In this document: piece after piece, positions 53,863 through 64,000 of the stretch
Numbering within the stretch: position 1 is the stretch's first letter
Layout: every line of letters starts with the position of its first letter
Source of the DNA: Nostoc sp. TCL240-02
GTDB taxonomy: Bacteria; Cyanobacteriota; Cyanobacteriia; Cyanobacteriales; Nostocaceae
NCBI RefSeq assembly: GCF_013343235.1
Contig: NZ_CP040094.1
Location: 3,596,501-3,660,500, forward strand
Direction of reading: 5' to 3'
DNA: 64,000 bases
Notes under the pieces: generated by a model
Database searches by the model: none
Told to the model about the DNA's origin: nothing
The model's input: the letters and a program-made list of their open reading frames with translations, nothing else
Program-made: the position numbers and the translations under genes

Positions 53863-54885
53863 CTACAGAGAATCTATAAACTGCTGTACTTTTTCCAAGA
53901 GTGGCTGGTATTCGATTTGCTCTGCTAAATCTTGAGCGTTTTGGTAGCACGATCGCGCCATTTTTTTACGTTTCGTTGTGGCGTAAAGGGTTCCCATATT
54001 AAGCAAAGTTGAAATTTCTCCGAGACTATCGCCCAGTTGTTGATAAATCACAATGGCTTGCTTGTAGAACTTCATTGCTTGGCGATGCTGTGCCAGGGTG
54101 CTGTAGGTAAAACCAATGTTGTGAAGGGTTGTTGCAACGCCTGCCTGATCGCTGATTGCTCGACGTGTCAAAAGAACTTGAGAGTACAGTAATAGCGCTT
54201 GTTTCGGTTTTCCTAAATCACTATAGATTGAGGCAATATTATTCAAAGTGGTTGCTTCACCAACCACATTCTTGACGGCTCGTTGAATTGGAAGTGCTGC
54301 TTCAAAAAATTCTAGTGCTTGCTCAAACTTGCCTAAGACATTGTAAGCAAACCCAATGCCATTGAGCGTTGTTGCCTCACCAGAAAAGTCACCTAACAAT
54401 CGCCGCATCCTCAAAATTTGGTGTTGTAGCAACAGTGCCCGTTTCGGTTCTCCTAAGCGGGTATAAATTAGCGCTACATCATTAAGAGTAGAAACTTCAC
54501 TTTGAGTATCTTGCGATCGCCTAAAGATTGGCAGTGCTTTGTCAAAATATTCTAAGGCTTGCGAAAAGCGTCCAAGACGGCTGTAGGTAGAACCCAAATT
54601 GCTAAGTGCAGTTGCTTCTGCTGGCGGGTTGCCAATTTCAATAGCAACCGAAAGCGCCTGATTAAAGCGCTCTAATGCTCTTTGAGGTTGCCAGCAACTG
54701 AGGTGAGCTAAACCGAGATCGTTCAATGTGTGACCTTCTCTGGCTCGATCTCGAATTGCTCTAGCCAAGTGTAAATTTTTGGTTGCAAGATCGAGAGATT
54801 CTTGAAATTTACCGCGCTGGTAGTAGCGGTTTGCTTCATCACGACGTTGTTCCCACTCTTTGACTTGATTTAAAGGTTGCTTCAT
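53863..54885 (-). CDS. TPR-repeat protein
   Basis: A 340-residue protein made almost wholly of tetratricopeptide repeats of about 40 residues, with the recurring pattern ATALSNLGSTYSRLGRFSQA, ATTLNGIGFAYNVLGKFEQA and ATTLNNIASIYSDLGKPKQA, about seven units in all. The 40-residue period (rather than 34) is that of the TPR_12/Pins-type group that forms a groove for peptides. No signal peptide or catalytic domain, so a cytoplasmic adaptor. Partner unknown; gene stands alone. Confidence 0.8.
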   Translation of the reverse strand: MKQPLNQVKEWEQRRDEANRYYQRGKFQESLDLATKNLHLARAIRDRAREGHTLNDLGLAHLSCWQPQRALERFNQALSVAIEIGNPPAEATALSNLGSTYSRLGRFSQALEYFDKALPIFRRSQDTQSEVSTLNDVALIYTRLGEPKRALLLQHQILRMRRLLGDFSGEATTLNGIGFAYNVLGKFEQALEFFEAALPIQRAVKNVVGEATTLNNIASIYSDLGKPKQALLLYSQVLLTRRAISDQAGVATTLHNIGFTYSTLAQHRQAMKFYKQAIVIYQQLGDSLGEISTLLNMGTLYATTKRKKMARSCYQNAQDLAEQIEYQPLLEKVQQFIDSL

Positions 54886-55459
54886 CTGACCTCAGTTGCT
54901 TTCTGCGATAAGTAGGCAGGAAATCTCTTGGGAGTGAACCCCTCTTAAGTTTCCCAAATTTTAACCTTAATCTTCTATCTTTAGATATAAGACGTAAATA
55001 GAGAAGTATGATATCGTTCCATATTTATAGGAATATTTATGAAGCAATCAATACAAATACTCCAATAAGGGCGTATATCTGTGCGTCCCTAGTAAATACC
55101 TATATTCCAAGTAATTGAAAGGCTGAGATTGCCGAATTTTGACAGAATTCAGCAATTTTGTTGTCAGATGTTAGCAGGCAATTCTAGAGTAGAGGCAGTC
55201 TTACTGGAGGAATACTGTCCTCAACAAGATGAGGCGACTAGAACGATCTTGGGGTAAAGGTAGCGAGGCTGCAACGAAGTGCCATGCAACGGCTAAAAGC
55301 TTGGCTTAGTCTTATCAAACGGAAAATTTTGGTCGTTAAGGCTGAAACCCAGGCTGGCGTAACGCTCGGAGTTACTGTCTCTTGCTGAGATACATCCCGA
55401 TTGAAGTGATACTGCCCATAAACAGCGATTTCTGGCAATATTAGGGCATCTTGAGGAGA
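54886..55459. other. Intergenic, about 570 bases
   Basis: Contains an imperfect inverted repeat ATTGCCGAATTT / GAATTCAGCAAT near 55128-55156, followed by TTTTGTTG on the plus strand. A 66-codon minus frame (55238-55438) has no family features. Otherwise nothing recognised. Confidence 0.4.
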
Positions 55460-56422
55460 TCAGATTGGACTAGCAGTCTCCCTAGCAGCTTCTCGCAGCC
55501 GCTCCACATCGCGCATCGGTGGGGCACCAAAGAGCCGCTTGTACTCCCGGTTGAAGTGCGAGGCATCATCATACCCCACTCGATAGGCAGCACTGGTAGC
55601 ATCAAGGTTTTCCCCCAGCATCACACGGCGAGCCTCTTGGAGCCGCAGTTGCTTCTGGAACTGCAAGGGACTCATTGCAGTGACAGACTTGAAGTGATGG
55701 TGAAAGCCCGATACACTCATTCCCAACTCTCGTGCGATGCTTTCAATCCGAAGCGGCTGGTCAAAGTCTTTACGAAGTCGCTCGACGGCTCTGGCGATGT
55801 GGTGGGTGTAGCCACCCAGAACTGCAATATGGCGGAGCCGATTACCTTGCTCTCCCATCAGGAGTCGGTAAATGATTTCCCGCTTAATCAGTGGTGCAAG
55901 AACATGACCTTCAGCAGGGGAATCTAGAAGCCTGACGAGTCTGACCACAGCGTCCAACAGATTTGCATTCAACGGACTTACGTCAATCGCTTTCACATCA
56001 GTACGGCTCGATGAGGGATGCCCTGCCTCGACCATCACTGAGCCAACGAGGGTGGGGTCGAGATCGAGGCGAAGGCTAAGGTACGGTTGCTCCTTGGATG
56101 CTTCCAGAATTTGGCTGACAATCGGTAGTTCGGCCGTAGCAAGCAGATAATGCATCGGGTCATACTGATAGAGATCGCTGCCCAGAAGAACTTCTTTGCT
56201 GCCCTGAGCGATCGCACAAAAAGCAGGGATAGAGACACTATGAACACATTCCGAAGGCGAACAGGAGCGGTTGAAGTGCAATCCTTTCAGAGGCTCAATC
56301 GTCCCATCATGACGAATAGTCCGTGCAATATGCTCTTTTAGTTCGTCTCTGTTGGCTTGCGCTCTGTCTGCCTCGCGCTTTGCCTGCGGGTCGTTCATTA
56401 AATCGATATTGGCAGCGTTCAT
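55460..56422 (-). CDS. AraC-family transcriptional regulator
   Basis: 320 residues from the ATG at 56422 (MNAANIDLMNDPQAK). The N-terminal part is an AraC_N cupin-like domain (EPLKGLHFNRSCSPSECVHS, VLLGSDLYQYDPMHYL). The C-terminal 100 residues hold the double helix-turn-helix: IESIARELGMSVSGFHHHFK and SAAYRVGYDDASHFNREYKR. Members of this subgroup commonly control a neighbouring dehydrogenase, and here the regulator is divergent from a zinc alcohol dehydrogenase and aldo/keto reductase, its likely targets. Base composition is GC-richer than the surrounding genes, pointing to transfer. Confidence 0.85.
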   Translation of the reverse strand: MNAANIDLMNDPQAKREADRAQANRDELKEHIARTIRHDGTIEPLKGLHFNRSCSPSECVHSVSIPAFCAIAQGSKEVLLGSDLYQYDPMHYLLATAELPIVSQILEASKEQPYLSLRLDLDPTLVGSVMVEAGHPSSSRTDVKAIDVSPLNANLLDAVVRLVRLLDSPAEGHVLAPLIKREIIYRLLMGEQGNRLRHIAVLGGYTHHIARAVERLRKDFDQPLRIESIARELGMSVSGFHHHFKSVTAMSPLQFQKQLRLQEARRVMLGENLDATSAAYRVGYDDASHFNREYKRLFGAPPMRDVERLREAARETASPI

Positions 56423-56570
56423 TTCTAAGTTTGCAGGATTGTACAACAATCTTAGACGATCGTTCTATTGCTTGCCCTTGAGGATTCTTAGAATGAAGCT
56501 AAAGCAATGGAAAATGATTTCGGCTTTTTATAAGCATTCTGGATTTTTATTTAAGAGAAAACTCAGTTTT

Positions 56571-56660
56571 GACTTTCAGGAGGCGCTCAATGGCAAGCCC
56601 GTGGACTGGCTGGAAAAGGTCAGCGACGAGCAATATCAAGACAGATTCAAGACCGAGTAG
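56571..56660 (+). pseudogene. Possible fragment of an unidentified gene 3' end
   Basis: GC-rich sequence between the AraC and dehydrogenase genes reads DFQEALNGKPVDWLEKVSDE then QYQDRFKTE and a stop at 56658-56660. The amino-acid pattern looks like genuine protein C-terminus, but I cannot name the family and the upstream part is AT-rich and different. It may be a leftover from the donor of the acquired segment. Confidence 0.25.
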
Positions 56661-56699
56661 AAGGAAACCAGCTTATCTTCAAGATTGGAGCATCAATTT

Positions 56700-57758
56700 A
56701 TGTACAACACAAAAGCTTATTCCGCAGCCAGTGCAACATCACCGCTATCCTCCACCAATATCGAGCGGCGCGATCCAACTGAACAGGACGTGCAGATTCA
56801 AATCCTCTTCTGCGGCATCTGCCACTCCGATCTCCATTCGGTGCGTAACGAGTGGAGCAGCAGCATATCCACGGTCTATCCGATTGTTCCCGGTCATGAG
56901 ATTGTCGGCCGTGTCACTAAGGTCGGCTCGGCAGTTACAAAGTACAAGCCTGGCGACCTGGCCGCGGTCGGCTGCATGGTTGACTCGGATGGCACCTGCC
57001 CCCATTGCAGGGGTGGTCTTGAGCAGTTCTGCTCGAACATGACCCAAACCTATAACTCCCCGGATAAACACCTTGGAGGTGTCACTTATGGTGGCTACTC
57101 TGATAGCATCGTCGTCGATGAACGCTTCGTTCTGCGCGTTCCCTCCAACCTCGATCTCGCTGGGGTTGCGCCGCTCCTCTGCGCCGGAATCACAACCTAC
57201 TCGCCCATGCGCCACTGGGGTGTCACCAAGGGTAAGAAGGTCGGCGTGGTCGGTCTCGGTGGGCTGGGCCACATGGGCGTGAAGTTAGCTCGTGCGTTCG
57301 ATGCCCACGTCGTCGTCTTCACCACTTCGCCCGATAAGACGGAAGACGCGCTCCGCCTCGGTGCCGATGAAGTCGTTGTCTCCCGTAACACCGACGAAAT
57401 GCAAAAGCACGCTGGCAGCTTCGATTTCATTCTCGATACCGTCTCCGCCAAACACGACATCAACGCCTATCTCAACCTGCTTCGTCTCGACGGGAACATC
57501 ACCTTGGTCGGCGCACCCGAGAAGCCCCTAGATGTCTCGGCATTCAGCCTCATCATGGCCCGCCGCAGTCTCTCCGGTTCTATGATCGGCGGCATCGCTG
57601 AAACCCAGGAAATGCTTGATTTTTGCGGTGAGCATAACATCACCGCCGATGTCGAAGTCATCCCGATCCAGAAGGTCAACGAAGCTTACGATCGCCTGCT
57701 CAAGTCTGATGTGAAGTACCGCTTCTGTATTGATATGGCATCCCTTAAATCTGCATAA
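56700..57758 (+). CDS. Zinc-dependent alcohol dehydrogenase (YahK/CAD-like)
   Basis: 352 residues from the ATG at 56700, with TTGGAGC 9 bases upstream. The catalytic zinc site is CGICHSDLH (Cys38) and GHEIVG (His66, Glu67). The structural zinc loop reads DSDGTCPHC, with Cys100, Cys103 and Cys111 present but Asp97 in place of the first Cys. The NADP site is VGLGGLGHMGVKLA near 183. Family members reduce aldehydes to alcohols with NADPH. Clearly GC-richer than its cyanobacterial neighbours; it forms a unit with the aldo/keto reductase 27 bases downstream. Confidence 0.9.
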   Translation: MYNTKAYSAASATSPLSSTNIERRDPTEQDVQIQILFCGICHSDLHSVRNEWSSSISTVYPIVPGHEIVGRVTKVGSAVTKYKPGDLAAVGCMVDSDGTCPHCRGGLEQFCSNMTQTYNSPDKHLGGVTYGGYSDSIVVDERFVLRVPSNLDLAGVAPLLCAGITTYSPMRHWGVTKGKKVGVVGLGGLGHMGVKLARAFDAHVVVFTTSPDKTEDALRLGADEVVVSRNTDEMQKHAGSFDFILDTVSAKHDINAYLNLLRLDGNITLVGAPEKPLDVSAFSLIMARRSLSGSMIGGIAETQEMLDFCGEHNITADVEVIPIQKVNEAYDRLLKSDVKYRFCIDMASLKSA

Positions 57759-57767
57759 CCGAGGTAG

Positions 57768-58793
<1,026 letters not shown>

Positions 58794-58991
58794 GCGGCAA
58801 AAAAATAGTAATACAAATGGTCAAGAGAATCATCTAGCTGCCATTTTGAACCAGCTAGAGCATAATACGCTACATCTATGTCTGAGTAGGAATTTTGCGG
58901 TTTCTATCTCAGGCATGGTATCAGAGTCGCAGGACAAAGGCTACTTTAAATATGCGTATTTTTTTAGAAACATTAATATAATGCTCTTACT

Positions 58992-60872
58992 ATGAGCATT
59001 TATCAATCTCTCAAAAAATCTTATACGCAACCTCGTCGGCGTGAAAATGACTGGCGGTTGTTTTTGCGTCTAGTGCCTTACGCCCGTCGTAACGGACAAC
59101 TATTGGCGCTGTCGATGTGTCTACTCATACCCATCGCCCTAGCTAATGCCGTCCAACCTCTGTTGATTGGCCAAGTTATCTCTCTTATTCGCAATGAACC
59201 AAGCGCTTACGAATTTCTCAGGAATCGCCCCTTGTCCGAAGGGTTAAATATCCTGGAGGGATTGTTGTTTGTGGCGATCGCAATCCGATTGATTTTTACA
59301 GGCTACCAGGGTTATTTAGTACAGAAGCTAGGGCAACAAATCACCGCCGCAATTCGCCAAGATTTATTTCAGCACGTAACCTCCCTAGCAGTACGCTTTT
59401 TTGACCGCACACCCGTAGGTAAATTAATCACCAGAATCACCAGCGATGTGGAAGTCTTAGGCGATGTCTTTTCCACTGGAGCAATTGGCATTGTGTCCAA
59501 TTTGTTTTCTATGCTGGTGATTTTGGGTTTAATGTTTTCCATCGAATGGCAACTCACTTGCTTGCTGCTATTAATGTTATTACCAATTACCTGGTTAATT
59601 GTTTACATTCAGCAACAGTACCGCAAAGCCAATTACAAAGGGCGGGAAGAACTTTCTATATTGAACTCACAGCTACAAGAAAATGTCCTTGGGATTAACG
59701 TAGTGCAGTTATTCCGCAGGGAAAAATTTAATTCCGAACTGTTTCGTGCTACCAACAGCCGCTACACTCAGCAAATGGATCAAACCATTTTTTATGATTC
59801 ATTTATTTCAGCAACCTTAGAATGGATTGGGCTGATTGCGATCGCAGCTGTTTTGTGTATGGGTGGTTGGTTACTCTTAGGAAAAAGTTTAGCTTTTGGG
59901 ACTTTATCGGCATTTGTTTTGTATGCCCAGCGATTATTTGATCCTTTAAGAGATTTTGCCGAAAAATTTACGGTAATCCAAGCTGGTTTTACTGCCATTG
60001 AGCGTGTAGGCGATATATTAGATGAACCGATAGAAATCCGCGATCGCGCCAATGTGCGATTCTCAATATTTGATGCTAAATTCGGCTACATAGACGAAAT
60101 CGTTGCAAATCTAGAATCCCCAGATATTACTTCCCCGCCTGAACTGGGAGAGATTTGCTTTGATCATGTCTGGTTTGCTTATAAAAATGATGATTACGTA
60201 ATTAAAGACTTAGATTTCATCATTCGTCCTGGTGAAAAAGTGGCATTAGTTGGCCCCACCGGTGCGGGCAAAACTTCGATCATCCGGCTTTTATGTCGCC
60301 TCTATGAACCCAGCAAAGGACGCATTCTCATCGATGGCGTAGACATTCGAGAAGTCCCACAGGCAGAACTGCGGCGCTACATGGCAGTAATTTTACAAGA
60401 AGGCTTTTTGTTTGCTGGCGATGTTAAAAGCAACATTTCTTTAGGAGATGGCTATACCATTGAACAGATTCAGCAAGCAGCAGAGCAAACCAACATTGCC
60501 CAATTTATAGAAGAACTACCTCAAGGGTATGATACTCAACTTCGAGAACGCGGCACAAATATTTCTAGTGGTCAAAAGCAACTTTTAGCCTTTGCGCGGG
60601 CTGCTATTCGCGATCCTCAAATTTTGGTGTTAGATGAAGCTACCGCTAGTTTAGATGTTGGCACAGAAGCTTTAGTGCAACAAGCATTAAACCAGCTAAT
60701 GCTCAGACGTACCGCCATTATTATCGCTCACCGCCTGTCTACGATTCGCAATGTAGACCGGATTTTTGTTCTCAAGCGTGGCGAATTAATCGAACAGGGA
60801 AGTCACGATGAACTATTGGAACAGGGAGGGCTTTATGCGACTTTGCATAACTTGCAGATGTTGGGAAGTTAG
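58992..60872 (+). CDS. ABC transporter, fused permease-ATPase (exporter type)
   Basis: A 626-residue half-transporter. Six membrane helices fill residues 30-340 (ABC type I exporter fold). The ATPase domain holds Walker A GPTGAGKTS near 421, the signature ISSGQKQ near 522 (instead of LSGGQ), Walker B ILVLDEAT near 545 and the switch His in IIAHRLST. It works as a homo- or heterodimer that exports lipid, peptide or drug from the cytoplasm; substrate unknown. No accessory gene nearby. An extra stretch between permease and ATPase domains (about 355-385) is typical of the cyanobacterial subgroup. Confidence 0.85.
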   Translation: MSIYQSLKKSYTQPRRRENDWRLFLRLVPYARRNGQLLALSMCLLIPIALANAVQPLLIGQVISLIRNEPSAYEFLRNRPLSEGLNILEGLLFVAIAIRLIFTGYQGYLVQKLGQQITAAIRQDLFQHVTSLAVRFFDRTPVGKLITRITSDVEVLGDVFSTGAIGIVSNLFSMLVILGLMFSIEWQLTCLLLLMLLPITWLIVYIQQQYRKANYKGREELSILNSQLQENVLGINVVQLFRREKFNSELFRATNSRYTQQMDQTIFYDSFISATLEWIGLIAIAAVLCMGGWLLLGKSLAFGTLSAFVLYAQRLFDPLRDFAEKFTVIQAGFTAIERVGDILDEPIEIRDRANVRFSIFDAKFGYIDEIVANLESPDITSPPELGEICFDHVWFAYKNDDYVIKDLDFIIRPGEKVALVGPTGAGKTSIIRLLCRLYEPSKGRILIDGVDIREVPQAELRRYMAVILQEGFLFAGDVKSNISLGDGYTIEQIQQAAEQTNIAQFIEELPQGYDTQLRERGTNISSGQKQLLAFARAAIRDPQILVLDEATASLDVGTEALVQQALNQLMLRRTAIIIAHRLSTIRNVDRIFVLKRGELIEQGSHDELLEQGGLYATLHNLQMLGS

Positions 60873-61064
60873 GATATTTTCAGAATAATCTGAAGGGGGA
60901 AATAGCGATCGCTATTTCTGTAACTACATCCATACCAGCAAATCAAATCTCAATTTGTCTTATTTAGAGTATAAAACACCTTTAAAAGACTAGCTGTGTT
61001 GCTCCTTGTATGGACTTTAATAATAAATAAAATTGTATTAAAAGTTGGTAATTTAGTTATTTTC

Positions 61065-61098
61065 AACAAAAAACCCTACTGTTGATTATCAGTAGGGT
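61065..61098 (-). terminator. Terminator for minus-strand transcription
   Basis: ACCCTACTG (61073-61081) pairs with CAGTAGGGT (61090-61098), loop of 8. On the minus strand the stem is followed by TTTTTTGTTG. It would end transcripts coming from the acetoacetate-decarboxylase-like gene, although the distance (about 480 bases) is large and a mobile element lies between. Confidence 0.65.
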
Positions 61099-61209
61099 AA
61101 TAAGGGTGTCGTTTTCTCAAGCTTGCTAATTAAGTAAATAATTTAAATTTAAAAAATTGCTAGATATTACATATAATGTATAGCGAGATAGACCATCCAA
61201 TCTATCCCA

Positions 61210-61379
61210 TATAGCAGTCCTAAATCATTCGTGAAAACTACATCTCTCTTTCTTCTTTCCTCCCTTTGCGTCCTTTGCGTCCTTCTCTAACGAGACGCTG
61301 CGCGTAGCTTGCTTCTCCGTAGGAGTATGCGGTTCGTTTCCTAATCTACATTTTTCACAACTCAAATAGGATTGCTATA
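61210..61379. mobile_element. MITE-like element, about 170 bp, TA-flanked
   Basis: Left end TATAGCAGTCCT (61210-61221) and right end AGGATTGCTATA (61368-61379) are imperfect inverted repeats that extend inward (GTGAAAA / TTTTCAC). Inside are TTGCGTCC repeats, GAGACGCTGCGCGTAGC and GGAGTATGCGGTTCG, the same modules as at 45600-45810. TA at both outer ends suggests an IS630-type mobiliser. Confidence 0.6.
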
Positions 61380-61575
61380 TACTTTCAAGCGACCATTTGC
61401 TGTTTACTTTTTTAGGTATATCTAGAACTACAAGATCAAAGTGCAGCATTCCGAATTATGCCCCAATATAATTCAATACACCAAAACACTTGTAGAGACG
61501 GCGATTTATCGCTTCTCAATACCCACGATTTTGTACAAGTAGCGCTTTGAACCGTAATTCCTTTTCCAGAAAAAC

Positions 61576-62229
61576 TTATGGGGTTAATCTAAAATCTCCA
61601 CTCGATTGACCTACAACTTTTGGGGCATCAACCTGCAAACTCATTTGCTCACAACGCACAGTTAATAAAGGCTGACCTAAACCTATTCCAGAAAAAGGAC
61701 TTTCGGTGGGGATTTCTAACTGAGAACCAATCAAACCCAATACAGACTCAAATTTAGCAGGGAACATCATCAAATCAGTACCCTTGACGCTGAAACCAGA
61801 AGCACTTAAACCCTGTCTCCATGCCAAGGTTTGCTGACTATACTTAAGACTACACAACTTCTGGTTTCCCTGATGCACAGTGATATGCTCTCCTTCTTTC
61901 CAGGTAAAATCAGCTAATTCCTTTGGTAGTCCCCAAATTTCTCGACCACCAGACACCGAATCAGCATTATCTACATAAATGTGAGAAATCCAACCGCCGA
62001 TTTTTCTCTGGTAATTAACCAAAGCTGGGGCAATAATTAACTCACTGTATTCTAGTACCGAGCCTGAACCGTACTTAGATAAATACACGCTAGCGATGGT
62101 TTTACCAGGCCATACAGAAATAATCTTTAACTCTAAAGGAATCAAAGGGCGTACTAGGTCAATATTCACTAAATGAAGAGTTTGGATAGCGTAGCCTTGA
62201 AGTGTCCAAGGTGCCTGTGGATATGGCAT
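61576..62229 (-). CDS. Acetoacetate decarboxylase-family protein
   Basis: A 217-residue protein starting MPYPQAPWTLQGYAIQTLHL. It has the family segments VRPLIPLELKIISVWPGKT, YSELIIAPALV and SGGREIWGLPKELADF, the last resembling the conserved Gly-x-Pro-Lys region. ADC-family proteins include decarboxylases and many members of other or unknown activity. Whether the Schiff-base Lys is kept cannot be fixed without alignment. Cytoplasmic. It lies about 150 bases after dnaK on the same strand, separated by a strong terminator. Confidence 0.75.
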   Translation of the reverse strand: MPYPQAPWTLQGYAIQTLHLVNIDLVRPLIPLELKIISVWPGKTIASVYLSKYGSGSVLEYSELIIAPALVNYQRKIGGWISHIYVDNADSVSGGREIWGLPKELADFTWKEGEHITVHQGNQKLCSLKYSQQTLAWRQGLSASGFSVKGTDLMMFPAKFESVLGLIGSQLEIPTESPFSGIGLGQPLLTVRCEQMSLQVDAPKVVGQSSGDFRLTP

Positions 62230-62299
62230 AAGGGAGTTAATAGTGAGGAGTTAGAAATCAATTAAAATAGCAATATTATTTATTTTTACTCATAACTCC

Positions 62300-62335
62300 T
62301 AAAAAAATTCCCACCCAGGTTAATACCTGGATGGG
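62300..62335 (-). terminator. Rho-independent terminator after dnaK
   Basis: CCCACCCAGGT (62310-62320) pairs with ACCTGGATGGG (62325-62335), one G-T wobble, loop TAAT. On the minus strand a run of seven T follows. It closes the dnaK transcript 47 bases after its stop. Confidence 0.85.
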
Positions 62336-62381
62336 TAATATGAGGCGGGACAAAATAATTATCCCGAAAGAAGTAGAAGAA

Positions 62382-64000
62382 TTATTTACTCTCTGTAAAA
62401 TCAGCGTCAATCACATCGTCGCCGCTACCAGAGGTAGAGCTAGAACCACCATCTTGAGGTTCAGCACCAGGTGCTGCACCGGCACCAGCTTGTTGATAGA
62501 TGTTGCTACCAACAGCGAATAGGGCTTGTTGCAATTCTGGGGTGAGCTTCTTGATTTGCTCATCGTCTTCTTTGGCAACTGCTTCCCGCAGTTCTTTTAC
62601 CAAACCTTCAACTTTAGTCTTGTCAGCAGCCGGAACTTTATCGCCCAATTCTTGTAACTGCTTTTCAGCTTGGTATGACAAGGAGTCGGCTTGGTTCTTG
62701 CGTTCAATCTTCTCACGCCGATCTTTGTCAGATGAAGCGTTTTGTTCAGCTTCTCTTACCATCCGGTCAACATCAGATTTATCCAGAGTGGAAGCGCCAG
62801 TTATGCTGATGGACTGTTCTTTACCAGTACCTTTGTCCTTAGCGGTGACGTTAAGGATACCGTTAGCGTCAATATCGAACACCACTTCAATTTGAGGAAC
62901 GCCACGTGGTGCAGGAGGAATACCATCAAGGCGGAAGGTTCCCAAACTCTTGTTATCGTTAGAAAATTCGCGTTCACCTTGAAGGACGTGAATTTCTACG
63001 TTGGTTTGACCATCCACTGCGGTAGAGAAAACTTCCGATTTCTTGGTGGGGATTGTCGTGTTGCGGGGGATAATTTTGGTCATCACGCCGCCCAATGTTT
63101 CAACACCCAAAGAAAGCGGTGATACATCTAACAGTAAGATGCCAGTAACTTCATTATTCAATACACCTGCTTGAATAGCTGCACCAATTGCTACAACTTC
63201 ATCAGGGTTAACACTTTGGTTAGGGTCTTTACCCAATACCTGCTTCACAATTTGGTGGACTGCGGGAATCCGGGTAGAACCACCAACTAATACCACTTCA
63301 TCAATATCGCCTTTGGTTAACTTGGCATCCCGGAGAGCGTTTTCTACAGGGATACGGCAACGGTCGATTAAGTCAGAACAAAGTTCTTCAAAGGTGGCAC
63401 GAGTCAGGGTTGTATCCAGGTGCTTGGGCCCGTCCTGGGTAGCGGTGATAAATGGTAGGTTGATTTCTGCTTGGGTAACGCTAGAAAGCTCAATTTTGGC
63501 TTTTTCTGCGGCTTCAGTCAGACGTTGTAAAGCTTGTTTATCTTTCCGCAGGTCAATTCCTTCGGCTTTCTTGAACTTTTCAGCTAAGAAGTCAACTATT
63601 TTTTTATCAAAGTCGTCACCACCAAGGTGTGTATCCCCAGATGTAGCTAGTACTTCAAAAACTCCATCTCCTACTTCCAGCACGGATACGTCGAAGGTAC
63701 CACCACCAAGGTCAAATACGAGAATGGTTTCGTTACTCTTCTTGTCAAACCCATAAGCTAGAGAAGCAGCAGTCGGCTCGTTGATAATCCGCAGAACTTC
63801 AATCCCGGCGATTTTACCAGCGTCTTTTGTCGCTTGCCGTTGAGAGTCGTTAAAGTATGCAGGAACGGTGATTACAGCTTGGGTAACAGTTTCACCAAGG
63901 TATTTGCTGGCATCTTCAACTAGTTTGCGAAGAACCTTTGCAGAAATTTCTTCAGGAGCAAACGGTTTACCAGCTATCGGACAATCTAATTTGACATTGC
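62382..64000 (-). CDS. dnaK: Chaperone DnaK (Hsp70), DnaK2-like; 5' end beyond the window
   Basis: The frame is open from the window edge to a stop at 62382, about 539 codons, so roughly 100 N-terminal residues are missing. It covers most of the ATPase domain ([64 protein letters not shown]), the interdomain linker [17 protein letters not shown], the substrate-binding domain and the C-terminal lid ending [12 protein letters not shown]. The tail contains a Gly/Ala/Ser-rich stretch. It folds and protects proteins with DnaJ and GrpE. The sequence matches the essential, heat-inducible DnaK2 class. No in-frame ATG lies between 63683 and the window edge. Confidence 0.95.
   Translation of the reverse strand, partial: NVKLDCPIAGKPFAPEEISAKVLRKLVEDASKYLGETVTQAVITVPAYFNDSQRQATKDAGKIAGIEVLRIINEPTAASLAYGFDKKSNETILVFDLGGGTFDVSVLEVGDGVFEVLATSGDTHLGGDDFDKKIVDFLAEKFKKAEGIDLRKDKQALQRLTEAAEKAKIELSSVTQAEINLPFITATQDGPKHLDTTLTRATFEELCSDLIDRCRIPVENALRDAKLTKGDIDEVVLVGGSTRIPAVHQIVKQVLGKDPNQSVNPDEVVAIGAAIQAGVLNNEVTGILLLDVSPLSLGVETLGGVMTKIIPRNTTIPTKKSEVFSTAVDGQTNVEIHVLQGEREFSNDNKSLGTFRLDGIPPAPRGVPQIEVVFDIDANGILNVTAKDKGTGKEQSISITGASTLDKSDVDRMVREAEQNASSDKDRREKIERKNQADSLSYQAEKQLQELGDKVPAADKTKVEGLVKELREAVAKEDDEQIKKLTPELQQALFAVGSNIYQQAGAGAAPGAEPQDGGSSSTSGSGDDVIDADFTESK

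Larger units (their letters stand above)
60873..61575. other. Intergenic between convergent genes
   Basis: About 700 AT-rich bases. It contains a minus-strand terminator (61065-61098) and a MITE-like element (61210-61379). No gene recognised. Confidence 0.5.

Noticed and set aside
55238..55438. 66-codon minus frame beyond the AraC gene
   Set aside because: No ribosome site or family; a possible decayed fragment but nothing nameable.

Overview
The window looks like chromosome from a filamentous, heterocyst-type cyanobacterium (Nostocales, Nostoc-like). The evidence is the very frequent GCGATCGC (HIP1-type) octamers, a photosynthetic NDH-1 subunit (ndhD), phycocyanin-type alpha/beta genes, Ycf46- and Ycf35-like genes, the DnaK2-like chaperone, many multidomain histidine kinases, and abundant heptanucleotide repeats and roughly 24-31 bp dispersed repeats typical of that group. 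Most of the DNA is moderately AT-rich. One block at about 55.5-58.8 kb is visibly GC-richer and looks acquired.

Layout. 0-8 kb: 5' part of an FHA-domain gene, a CtaA-type copper P-ATPase swollen by in-frame repeats, two tandem TM2-domain genes with a DUF2752 remnant, a CPBP-family membrane protease and a lipoprotein. 8-10.7 kb: RHH-like protein, Ycf46-like AAA ATPase, Ycf35-like protein, terminator. 10.7-13.1 kb: an unrecognised two-gene unit with Gly/Ala-rich membrane-like regions and a nuclease-like N-terminus. 13.4-16.7 kb: a Uma2 pseudogene broken by a 31-bp repeat, then SDR oxidoreductase, SMP-30-like propeller and ABM-domain membrane protein. 16.7-19.2 kb: an IS701-family element with an amber-interrupted transposase, abutted by an IS630-family element whose right end lies 3 bp past the ndhD stop. 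19.2-21 kb: ndhD. 22.5-30.8 kb: secreted TPR-CHAT protein, secreted DUF928 repeat protein, CHASE2 hybrid kinase and REC-kinase, which I read as one sensing module. 30.8-34.1 kb: DUF1499, membrane and rhodanese proteins. 34.5-41.3 kb: WD40 protein, then an overlapping phosphorelay operon (REC-wHTH-Hpt-REC-REC; DUF4118-GAF-PAS-PAS kinase; single REC). 41.5-45.4 kb: 21-bp minisatellite, truncated nifJ, an isolated cpcB-cpcA pair, a decayed REC fragment and an intact REC gene with a possible ATT start. 46-49.4 kb: small protein, REC/thioredoxin-fold/flavoprotein fusion and a cyclic-nucleotide-domain-like kinase. 49.4-54.9 kb: TnpB remnant, Rieske oxygenase, YjbQ protein, aminotransferase, small conserved protein, TPR protein. 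55.4-58.8 kb: AraC regulator divergent from a zinc alcohol dehydrogenase and an aldo/keto reductase (GC-rich). 59-64 kb: ABC exporter, a MITE-like element, acetoacetate-decarboxylase-like protein, dnaK (running off the window).

The main themes are two-component signalling (at least seven kinase or receiver genes in three clusters) and heavy remodelling by small mobile repeats. Those repeats sit inside reading frames, sometimes tolerated as peptide inserts and sometimes fatal. The best candidates for undescribed biology are the 10.7-13.1 kb two-gene unit, the CHAT/DUF928/CHASE2 module, and the REC-flavoprotein fusion whose usual redox cysteines are missing. No tRNA, rRNA or CRISPR array was recognised. 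All family calls are from reading the sequence, not from database searches.
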